NCBI GenBank assembly: GCA_004366195.1
Contig: SIRV01000223.1
Coordinates: 1 to 7,315 of the forward strand
Direction of reading: 5' to 3'
Source of the DNA: Actinomycetota bacterium
GTDB taxonomy: Bacteria > Actinomycetota > UBA4738 > HRBIN12
DNA length: 7,315 nt
Positions 1-5,339 of this stretch are shown here, in pieces. Below the pieces are notes generated by a model. The model was not told the origin of the DNA. It made no database searches and saw only the letters and a list, made by a program, of their open reading frames with translations. Position 1 is the stretch's first letter. Each line of letters begins with the position of its first letter. The translations under genes were made by a program, and so were the position numbers.

Positions 1-657
1 CGGCATACCGGGCCGATGCGGCCCGCCGCGGGCGACGGGGAGCGTCAGGCGCGTCGCGAGCACGACCGAGAGCACGACGGGCGCCACCGAGGCCCACAGC
101 AGCGCGCGCGAGCCGACGACGGGCCCCTCCCCCGCCGCGGCCCGACGCGCGTCGAGGGCCGACAGGCCGTACGTGGCCGCCGCCGCGAGCGCGTACAGGG
201 CGAGGACCGGCTTCGCCCGCCCGAGCCCGGAGCCCGAGGCGAGCAGCACCACCACCGTCCCGAGCGTCCAGGCGAAGAGCACCATGCGCGCGAAGCCGTC
301 GACCCGCCGGCCGGCCCGCCAGTGACCGAGGCCCGGCCAGAGCAGCGACCACGCCACGGCCCGCGCCGGCTCGATCCTCGGACCCGGCGCCGGCTCGGCG
401 AACAGCCGGGCGAAGGGGGTGCCGCAGACCTCGCAGACGTCGAGGGCGAGGGGGTTCTCGTGCTCGCAGGCCGGGCACCGCCAGCAGGGCCCGGCTCCCT
501 CGCGAGGCGCGCGCCCCCCTCGCGACCGGGTCACCACCGGTGGGCCGGAGGGAGGCGGCGCGGGCTCCGGGCGCAGGGATCGGAAGCACTGCCCGCACCA
601 CTCGGCGTCCGGGGCGACCAGGGCCCCGCAGGCGGGGCATCGCGGCTCGGTGCTCAC
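1..657 (-). CDS. Double zinc-finger membrane protein (partial, C-terminus off the left edge)
   Basis: Reading leftward from a GTG at 657-655, 219 codons stay open to the window edge, so the C-terminus is missing. Seen: a first CxxC...CxxC zinc ribbon (C7, C10, C21, C24), a Pro/Gly/Arg-rich linker, then a second finger with W59, C61, C64, N68, C75, C78. That spacing (W-x-C-x2-C-x3-N-x6-C-x2-C) is the RanBP2-type pattern. After a short linker comes S-L-L-W-P-G-L-G-H (104-112), which resembles the PGLGH/PGLGQ turn of small bacterial membrane proteins, then hydrophobic stretches near 123-140, 151-168 and 185-202. Inferred: a membrane-anchored protein with two cytoplasmic zinc fingers and about three or four membrane helices; substrate or partner unknown. 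The start is supported by the Cys pattern and by a TACGCT box six bases upstream, with no Shine-Dalgarno. It lies downstream of the glycosyltransferase on the same strand with a 46-base gap. Confidence 0.72.
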   Translation of the reverse strand, partial: MSTEPRCPACGALVAPDAEWCGQCFRSLRPEPAPPPSGPPVVTRSRGGRAPREGAGPCWRCPACEHENPLALDVCEVCGTPFARLFAEPAPGPRIEPARAVAWSLLWPGLGHWRAGRRVDGFARMVLFAWTLGTVVVLLASGSGLGRAKPVLALYALAAAATYGLSALDARRAAAGEGPVVGSRALLWASVAPVVLSVVLATRLTLPVARGGPHRPGMP

Positions 658-663
658 GCCCGG

Positions 664-669
664 AGCGTA
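664..669 (-). promoter_or_regulatory. Candidate -10 box for a leaderless transcript of the zinc-finger gene
   Basis: On the minus strand TACGCT (TANNNT type) lies six bases before the GTG start at 657. That places the expected transcription start at or next to the first codon. There is no recognisable -35 element. This is inference from spacing only. Confidence 0.4.
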
Positions 670-703
670 CCCCGGACGCGGAGGGCGACCCAGGCGCCGC
701 CCC

Positions 704-1843
704 TCAGGCGCGGACGGCCGCGCGCAGGTACCGGGCGAGCTCCGCCGACGCCCGCTCCCAGGTGAAGGCTCGCCCGACGCGCGCTCGACCGGCGCGGCCC
801 ATGCGCTCGGCGAGGGCGGGGTCCGCCAGGAGCGAGGCGACGGCGTCGGCGACCTCCGGGACCCGGCGCCCGTCCACGAGCAGCCCGGTCTCGCCCGGCG
901 CCAGGGCTTCGCGAGCCCCGCCGGAGTCCCCCACGACCACCGGCCGCCCGCAGGCCGCCGCCTCGATGAACACGTTCCCCCACCCCTCGACCTCGAGGCC
1001 GCCGAGGCGGGTGCGGCAGGGCATGGCGAACACGTCGCCCAGCCGGTAGTAGCGGGGGAGCTCCTCCTCGGAGACCGCCCCGGCGAAGACGACCGAGCCC
1101 GGGGGCGCGAGCTCGTCCGCCATGCGTTCCAGCGCCCGTCGGTACGGGCCGTCGCCCACGATCACGAGGACGGCGTCGGGGACCCGACGGCGGACCTCGG
1201 ACATCGCCCGGATCAGCACGTCCTGGCCCTTGCGGGGCACGAGTCGGCTCACGCACACCACCACCGGCCGGTCGGTGAGCCCGTGGCGCACCCGGAGGTC
1301 CTCGACCGGGAGATCCGGGCGGAACGTCGTCACGTCCGCCCCCGGGTAGACGACCGAGACCGGAACGGGGTCCGGGACGGCCGTGCGCACCACCCGGGCG
1401 ATGAAGGCGCTGCAGAGCACCGTGACGCGGGCGGCTCGACCCGTCGCGCGACGCATCAGCGCGTGGGTCCCCGGAGCGATCGAGAGCCAGTACTCGAACC
1501 CGTGCGCCGCGGCCAGGTACGGCAGCCCCAGCCGGTCGAGGCCGGGGCCGAGGAGCGCGAGGGGGTACGCCGCGCCGAACAGGACGACCTCGGCCCCGTG
1601 CTCCTCGGCGACCGCCCGCACCCGCCGGGCGACCTCACGGGTCGGCCACAGGAACCGTTCGGGCTGACGGACGACGCGATAGGGCTGACGCTGGTCGTAG
1701 GCGGCCGCGCCGTCCCAGGCGGGGCAGAGCACGGCGACGCGATCGGGGGGCATGCGCCGCACCAGCGCCTCGAGCGTCCGCTGGATCCCTCCGAGGCGAG
1801 GGGGGTAATCGTTGGTCACGAGGAGCATCCGGGGAACGTCCAC
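704..1843 (-). CDS. GT4-family glycosyltransferase, PimB'-like (probable GDP-mannose-dependent mannosyltransferase)
   Basis: Numbering is from the Met codon at 1828. Seen: an N-terminal Rossmann start L-V-T-N-D-Y-P-P with G-G-I-Q at 13-16, HGFE at 109-112, the second-domain motif S194-R195-L-V-P-R-K200-G-Q, VGDGP near 224-228, and the GT4 E-x7-E pair E281/E289 in a segment followed by A-A-A-C-G and G-D-S-G-G. This order is typical of two-domain GT-B retaining enzymes. The NDYPPRLGGIQ opening and the EVEGWG...EAAACG block closely resemble actinobacterial PimB', which adds the second mannose to phosphatidylinositol mannoside at the inner membrane face. The exact acceptor is inference; other mannosyl- or glycosyltransferases of the envelope are possible. 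The length (374-379 aa) is normal. A GTG at 1843 has GAGGA eight bases upstream and is preferred; the ATG at 1828 has no visible ribosome site. It is divergent from ygfZ, with only 19 bases between starts. Confidence 0.87.
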   Translation of the reverse strand: MDVPRMLLVTNDYPPRLGGIQRTLEALVRRMPPDRVAVLCPAWDGAAAYDQRQPYRVVRQPERFLWPTREVARRVRAVAEEHGAEVVLFGAAYPLALLGPGLDRLGLPYLAAAHGFEYWLSIAPGTHALMRRATGRAARVTVLCSAFIARVVRTAVPDPVPVSVVYPGADVTTFRPDLPVEDLRVRHGLTDRPVVVCVSRLVPRKGQDVLIRAMSEVRRRVPDAVLVIVGDGPYRRALERMADELAPPGSVVFAGAVSEEELPRYYRLGDVFAMPCRTRLGGLEVEGWGNVFIEAAACGRPVVVGDSGGAREALAPGETGLLVDGRRVPEVADAVASLLADPALAERMGRAGRARVGRAFTWERASAELARYLRAAVRA

Positions 1844-1849
1844 GCGGCC

Positions 1850-1855
1850 TATCCT
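1850..1855 (+). promoter_or_regulatory. Candidate -10 box for leaderless ygfZ
   Basis: TATCCT ends seven bases before the GTG at 1863, the spacing expected if transcription begins at the start codon. No -35 box is evident. The complement of the same bases (AGGATAGG) lies just upstream of the opposing glycosyltransferase start and supplies its GAGGA-like ribosome site, so the two genes share a very compact divergent control region. Confidence 0.5.
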
Positions 1856-1862
1856 CGCAGGT

Positions 1863-2636
1863 GTGGACCGCGCGGAGCTGGCGGCGCTGGATGCGGGCCG
1901 GGGGGCCGTCGCCCTCGGCGGCTTCCGCGCCCTCGCCGTGCGCGGGGCCGATGCCGAGCGCTTCCTGCAGGACCTGCTCACGGCCGACGTGGGGGTGCTC
2001 CGGCCCGGGGAGGCGACCCCCTCGCTCCTGCTCGGCCCCACGGGGCGGATCCGCGCCGAGCTCCACGTGCTCCGCCGGGAGGGTGGGTACCTCGTGCTGC
2101 AGCGGCGCGACCAGCCCCGTCCGATCGGCGAGCTGCTCGGGCCGTACGTGCTCTCCTCCGACGTCCTCCTCGAGGAGACGCCCCCGCCCCCGCTCCTCGG
2201 CGTTCCCTCGCCCCGGCGTTGGCGGTTCGTCGCCCCCGGGGAGCCCGACCTCGTGCCGGTCTCGCCCGCGGCGCTCGAGGCCTGGCGCATCCGCAGCGGC
2301 ATCCCCCGGTTCCCGGTCGACCTCGACGAGGACTCCCTCCCCGCCGAGGGCGGCCTCGACGACGGCGTCACGATCGCCCCGGACAAGGGCTGCTACCTCG
2401 GGCAGGAGTCCGTGGCCAGGGTCCGTCGCGGGCACCCGACGCGGGTGGTCCTCGCGCTCCGCGCCGCCCGCCCGGTGGAGCCCGGGTCCCCGGTGGAGGC
2501 CGGCGGCGAGACGGTCGGCGTCGTGACCAGCGCGGACGTCGAGGGGGGCGACGACGTGGCTCTCCTCGTCCGCGTGCGGTGGGGGGCCCGCGCCGCCGAG
2601 CTCTCCGCCGGCGACGTCCTGCTCCGACGACCGTGA
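1863..2636 (+). CDS. ygfZ: YgfZ/GcvT-like folate-binding protein, Fe-S cluster maturation
   Basis: The product is 257 aa. The diagnostic YgfZ signature is K175-G-C-Y-L-G-Q-E182, with the conserved Cys at 177, followed by an R-R-G-H segment. The N-terminal part holds V-R-G-A-D-A-E-R-F-L-Q-D-L-L-T, the usual opening of the GcvT-like fold, and a W-R-I-R-S-G-I-P block precedes the signature. Proteins of this family (COG0354) bind tetrahydrofolate and help build or repair particular [4Fe-4S] proteins in the cytoplasm; they are related to the glycine-cleavage T protein but are not that enzyme. The protein is somewhat shorter than E. coli YgfZ (326 aa). The GTG at 1863 is chosen because an upstream in-frame ATG at 1812 would run through the divergent glycosyltransferase start, and a TATCCT box sits seven bases before the GTG. 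The following whiB-like gene encodes an Fe-S protein, a plausible functional link but unproven. Confidence 0.9.
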   Translation: MDRAELAALDAGRGAVALGGFRALAVRGADAERFLQDLLTADVGVLRPGEATPSLLLGPTGRIRAELHVLRREGGYLVLQRRDQPRPIGELLGPYVLSSDVLLEETPPPPLLGVPSPRRWRFVAPGEPDLVPVSPAALEAWRIRSGIPRFPVDLDEDSLPAEGGLDDGVTIAPDKGCYLGQESVARVRRGHPTRVVLALRAARPVEPGSPVEAGGETVGVVTSADVEGGDDVALLVRVRWGARAAELSAGDVLLRRP

Positions 2637-2790
2637 CCTCGCGAGCGGGCCATCTTCGATACCCCAACCGGCCGAACTTTTCAAGACTTCACTTCCGGCG
2701 GCGGCGGTGCCACGATCGGGGTGCCTCTCCACGCGGTCCGGGGGCCGCCGGGGAAGGGCGCTCTGTTCCGGTCGAGACAGGAGTGGCTGC
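2637..2790. promoter_or_regulatory. Upstream region of the WhiB-like gene, with an AT-rich island
   Basis: This is the longest non-coding stretch in the window. Bases 2674-2694 are markedly AT-rich against a GC-rich background and include an imperfect palindrome around AACTTTTCAAGACTT (2675-2689). A possible promoter is TTCACT (2688-2693), 17 bases, CACGAT (2711-2716); both boxes are weak matches. Wbl genes often have long regulated leaders, so a regulator site here is plausible. No terminator is seen after ygfZ. Confidence 0.3.
2779..2783 (+). promoter_or_regulatory. Ribosome binding site of the WhiB-like gene
   Basis: AGGAG followed by seven bases and GTG. It fixes the start at 2791 over the upstream ATG. 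It stands out because several neighbouring genes appear to be leaderless. Confidence 0.75.
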
Positions 2791-3069
2791 GTGAACGAGA
2801 AGCGCGCGATCGGCATCGACCTGAAGTCCCTGCCCCCGAACCCCTCACCGCCCGACATGTGGCAGGACCAAGCCGCCTGCTACGGGATCGATCCGGACGT
2901 GTTCTTCCCCACCTCCGAGGAGGAGGCCGGTCCGGCGCTCGCCTACTGCGCCGTCTGCCGGATCCGCGAGATGTGCCTGGCCTGGGCGCTCAAGAACGGC
3001 GAGCGCTACGGCGTCTGGGGAGGTCTCACCGAGCAGCAGCGTCGCAGGCTCATCCGCTACGTGGCCTGA
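2791..3069 (+). CDS. WhiB-family (Wbl) iron-sulfur transcription regulator
   Basis: The product is 92 aa, the usual Wbl size. Seen: four cysteines C30, C53, C56 and C62 in the pattern C-x22-C-x2-C-x5-C, expected to ligate a [4Fe-4S] cluster; W24-Q-D-Q-A-A-C before the first Cys; the G74-V-W-G-G turn; and a basic C-terminal tail with R-R-R near 84-86 for DNA contact. Wbl proteins are confined to actinobacteria and their phages. They act with the primary sigma factor (region 4) and sense redox or nitric oxide through the cluster. Which Wbl subfamily this is cannot be told from one sequence; the short length is compatible with WhiB1/WhiB2-like members. The GTG at 2791 is chosen because AGGAG lies at 2779-2783, seven bases upstream, the clearest ribosome site in the window; a longer in-frame ATG start at 2707 lacks family support. 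Confidence 0.95.
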   Translation: MNEKRAIGIDLKSLPPNPSPPDMWQDQAACYGIDPDVFFPTSEEEAGPALAYCAVCRIREMCLAWALKNGERYGVWGGLTEQQRRRLIRYVA

Positions 3070-3101
3070 GGGCCCGTTGGTCAGTCCGGCGACCCCGGCC
3101 C

Positions 3102-3107
3102 CATACT
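3102..3107 (+). promoter_or_regulatory. Candidate -10 box for the hddA-gmhA operon
   Basis: CATACT lies ten bases before the ATG at 3118, with a weak TTGGTC (3077-3082) 19 bases further upstream. No Shine-Dalgarno precedes the ATG, so the transcript is either leaderless or has a leader of only a few bases. The box resembles GATACT in front of the ECF sigma gene. Confidence 0.4.
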
Positions 3108-3117
3108 GGCGTCGCCC

Positions 3118-4158
3118 ATGACGCCGACCATCGTGCGCGCCGCCGCGCCCCTGCGGATCAGCTTCGTGGGGGGCGGCACCGACTTCCCCCACTACTTCCA
3201 GCGGCACGGCGGCGCCGTGCTCTCGGCCACCATCGACCTCGCGGCCCACGTGACGCTCACCCCCCGCGAGGACCGGGGTGTGCGGATCCGCTCCCTCGAC
3301 CTCGGCCACCTCGTGGAGTACCACCTGGACGACGGCCCGACCTACGACGGGGTGATGGACCTCCCGAAGGCCGCCGTGGAACGGATGGGGCTCGACGCCG
3401 GGCTCGAGCTCGACATCGCCTCCGACGCCCCGCCCGGCAGCGGGCTCGGAGGGTCCTCGGCGCTCGTGACGGCCGTCGTCGCCGCCCTCGCGGCCCTCCA
3501 GGGACGCGCCATGACGAGGGATGAGATCGCCCGGACCGCCTACGCGATCGAGCGCGAGGACCTCGGCATCGCCGGCGGGTGGCAGGACCAGTACGCGGCG
3601 GCCTGGGGAGGGTTCAACCTCATCGAGTTCTCCGCGGACGGCGTGCGGGTGACCCCCGTCCGCTGCGGGCCCGAGCTGCTCCGGCGCCTCCGCGAGCGCC
3701 TGCTCCTGTGCTACACGGGCGGCGTGCGGACGAACCTCGGCCTGATCGAGGCCCAGATCCGCCTCTACCACGAGGGCCGGGAGGAGACCATCGTCGGCAT
3801 GAAGCACCTGCACGAGATGGCCTACGAGCTGCGCGACGTGATCGAGTCGGGCGACCTCGACGCCCTGGGCCCCCTCCTGCACGAGGCCTACGTGAACAAG
3901 CGCCGGATGAACCCCCACATCACCGAGGGCACCCCCATCGAGGGGCTGCTCGCGGTGGCCCGGGAGGCCGGGGCCGACGGCGGGAAGCTCTGCGGTGCCG
4001 GGGGAGGCGGGTACCTGCTGGTGGCCTGTCGGCCCGAGCGCAGGGCCGAGGTCGCCGCCGCGCTGGAGGCGCACGGAGGACGCGTGGCGGAGGTCCGCTT
4101 CTCGCACGAGGGCGTGCGCGCGAGCGTCGGGGACCGCGTCTGGAGGCCGCTCCCGTGA
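3118..4158 (+). CDS. hddA: GHMP-family sugar kinase, D-glycero-alpha-D-manno-heptose 7-phosphate kinase
   Basis: The product is 346 aa, the normal HddA length. Seen: R13-I-S-F-V-G-G-G-T-D-F-P near the N-terminus, the hallmark of HddA/fucokinase-like GHMP kinases; the glycine/serine ATP-phosphate loop P-P-G-S-G-L-G-G-S-S at 105-114; G-G-W-Q-D-Q-Y-A-A-A-W-G-G-F-N (GHMP substrate region, about 156-170); and the C-terminal motif K290-L-C-G-A-G-G-G-G. Known for the family: ATP-dependent phosphorylation of heptose 7-phosphate to D-glycero-alpha-D-manno-heptose 1,7-bisphosphate in the GDP-heptose route. The overlap with a GmhA-type isomerase, the preceding enzyme of that route, supports this function. 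L-fucose or other sugar kinases of the same family are the main alternative. The ATG at 3118 is chosen as it begins just before the conserved R-x-P-L-R-I-S block. Confidence 0.88.
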   Translation: MTPTIVRAAAPLRISFVGGGTDFPHYFQRHGGAVLSATIDLAAHVTLTPREDRGVRIRSLDLGHLVEYHLDDGPTYDGVMDLPKAAVERMGLDAGLELDIASDAPPGSGLGGSSALVTAVVAALAALQGRAMTRDEIARTAYAIEREDLGIAGGWQDQYAAAWGGFNLIEFSADGVRVTPVRCGPELLRRLRERLLLCYTGGVRTNLGLIEAQIRLYHEGREETIVGMKHLHEMAYELRDVIESGDLDALGPLLHEAYVNKRRMNPHITEGTPIEGLLAVAREAGADGGKLCGAGGGGYLLVACRPERRAEVAAALEAHGGRVAEVRFSHEGVRASVGDRVWRPLP

Positions 4159-4742
4159 GCGTCGAGCGCGTGCGCGACTACCTCGAGACGACGGCCGAGA
4201 CGGCCCGGCGGACCGCCGAGGCCTGCGCCGAGGACGTCGCCCGGGCCGCCGAGCTCATCGTGGAGGCGCTGCGGGCGGGGGGCAAGGTGCTCCTGTGCGG
4301 CAACGGCGGCAGCGCCGCCGACAGCCAGCACCTCGCCGCGGAGTTCGTGAGCGCCCTGACCCGCGACCGCGTCCGTCCCGCGATCCCGGCGGTGGCGCTC
4401 ACGACCGACACCTCGATCCTCACGGCCATCGCGAACGACTTCGGGTTCGAGGGCGTCTTCGCCCGCCAGGTCGAGGCCCTGGGCAGGCCGGGGGACGTGC
4501 TGATCGGCATCTCGACGAGCGGCAACTCGCCCGACGTGATCCGGGCCGTCGAGACGGCGCGCGAGCGGAGCCTGCGGACGGTCGCCCTGACGGGCGCGGA
4601 CGGCGGGGCCCTGGCCCCCCTCGCCGACGTGGCGATCCGCGTCCCGAGCCTCGAGACCTCCCACATCCAGGAGTGCCACATCGCGATCGGCCAGCTCCTC
4701 GCCTTCCTCGCCGAGGACGCCCTCTATCCCCGGGGCGTGTGA
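4155..4742 (+). CDS. gmhA: SIS-domain phosphoheptose isomerase, GmhA-type
   Basis: The product is 195 aa, the family's usual size, with a GTG start overlapping the hddA stop by four bases (GTGA), indicating translational coupling. Seen: the SIS phosphate-binding motif C-G-N-G-G-S-A-A-D-S-Q-H59-L-A-A-E63, the second loop I-S-T-S-G-N-S, and a C-terminal H170-I-Q172-E-C-H175 helix. Known for GmhA: isomerisation of sedoheptulose 7-phosphate to D-glycero-D-manno-heptose 7-phosphate by a cytoplasmic tetramer, with E. coli metal or catalytic residues His61, Glu65, Gln172 and His180. Here H59, E63 and Q172 match, but the position aligned with His180 is Gln (Q180, CAG codon). That could mean altered metal binding or activity, or a DiaA-like non-enzymatic SIS protein. 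Operon context with hddA still favours the heptose role. Confidence 0.86.
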   Translation: MSVERVRDYLETTAETARRTAEACAEDVARAAELIVEALRAGGKVLLCGNGGSAADSQHLAAEFVSALTRDRVRPAIPAVALTTDTSILTAIANDFGFEGVFARQVEALGRPGDVLIGISTSGNSPDVIRAVETARERSLRTVALTGADGGALAPLADVAIRVPSLETSHIQECHIAIGQLLAFLAEDALYPRGV

Positions 4743-4757
4743 CGGCCCCCGGCCGTC
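4741..4757 (+). terminator. Stem-loop at the end of the hddA-gmhA operon
   Basis: GACGGCC, loop CCC, GGCCGTC: a perfect seven-base stem with a three-base loop, beginning inside the gmhA stop codon. No T tract follows, so it is either a GC-rich actinobacterial-type terminator or an RNA 3'-end stabiliser. Its place between two transcription units supports termination. Confidence 0.42.
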
Positions 4758-4778
4758 CAGCCGAGCGGCCCGCCGGCC

Positions 4779-4784
4779 GATACT
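4779..4784 (+). promoter_or_regulatory. Candidate -10 box for leaderless ECF sigma gene
   Basis: GATACT ends six bases before the ATG at 4791, and no ribosome site is present in the gap, which fits a leaderless transcript. No classic ECF -35 (GGAAC-like) is visible, so autoregulation is not supported by the sequence. Confidence 0.48.
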
Positions 4785-4790
4785 GAACCC

Positions 4791-5339
4791 ATGAACGGGT
4801 TCGAGCGCGTCCTCGCCGCCGCCAGGGAGGGCGACCCCGACGCCCTGGCGCGGATCTACCGGGAGCTCGCGCCGGGGGTCCTCGGCTACCTCCGGGGGCA
4901 GGGCGCCGCCGATCCCGAGGATCTCGCGGGCGAGGTCTTCGTCGCCGTCGTGGAGCGGATCCGCGGGTTCCGGGGCGACGAGCGGGCCTTCCGGTCGTGG
5001 GTCTTCACCATCGCCCACCACCGGCTGGCGGACGCGCGCCGCCGGGCCGCGCGCCGACGGGAGACGGCGATGGACCCCCGACGGCTCGTCCCGGCCGGGC
5101 CGGTGGGCGACGTCGTGGAGGAGGCGATGGCGGCGCTCGGGACGCGGTGGGCGAAGGACGCGCTCGCGTCCCTCACCCCCGACCAGCGGGACGTCGTGCT
5201 CCTGCGGATCCTCGGGGGACTCTCGGTCGAGGACACCGCCCGCGCACTCGGCAAGAGCCGGGGCGCGGTGAAGACCCTCCAGCGGCGGGCGCTCGCCGCC
5301 CTCGCTCGACGGATCCAGCCGGAGGCCGTTTCCGGATGA
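4791..5339 (+). CDS. ECF-type RNA polymerase sigma factor
   Basis: The product is 182 aa with only regions 2 and 4, as in ECF (group 4) sigma factors. Region 2 spans about residues 20-90: D-P-E-D-L-A-G-E-V-F, a core-binding helix, then F-R-S-W-V-F-T-I-A-H-H-R-L-A-D-A-R-R-R, the -10 recognition part. A linker of about 35 residues follows. Region 4 (about 123-175) has L-T-P-D-Q-R-D-V-V-L-L-R and the helix-turn-helix G-L-S-V-E-D-T-A-R-A-L-G-K-S-R-G-A-V-K. Role: directs polymerase to a small regulon in response to an envelope or stress cue; the regulon is unknown. The next gene overlaps it by four bases (ATGA) and encodes a single-pass membrane protein, the usual sigma/anti-sigma arrangement. The ATG at 4791 begins a few residues before the conserved A-x-x-G-D-P-D-A-L block. 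Confidence 0.92.
   Translation: MNGFERVLAAAREGDPDALARIYRELAPGVLGYLRGQGAADPEDLAGEVFVAVVERIRGFRGDERAFRSWVFTIAHHRLADARRRAARRRETAMDPRRLVPAGPVGDVVEEAMAALGTRWAKDALASLTPDQRDVVLLRILGGLSVEDTARALGKSRGAVKTLQRRALAALARRIQPEAVSG

Noticed and set aside
2673..2686. Possible second SOS box near the WhiB-like gene (CGAACTTTTCAAGA)
   Set aside because: Only the left half matches the LexA core; the right half should be GTTCG and is not.
419..2794. Very long open frame on the plus strand across the glycosyltransferase and ygfZ
   Set aside because: The translation is Arg/Pro/Gly/His-rich low-complexity sequence with no recognisable domain. It runs opposite or out of frame to genes with clear motifs and is a by-product of GC-rich codon use.
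2791..3069. Longer WhiB-like protein from an ATG at 2707
   Set aside because: The added 28 residues are Arg/Gly/Ser-rich with no family match, and AGGAG is placed exactly for the GTG at 2791.
4433..4450. CGAAC and GTTCG inside gmhA
   Set aside because: The two halves are eight bases apart instead of four and lie within coding sequence.
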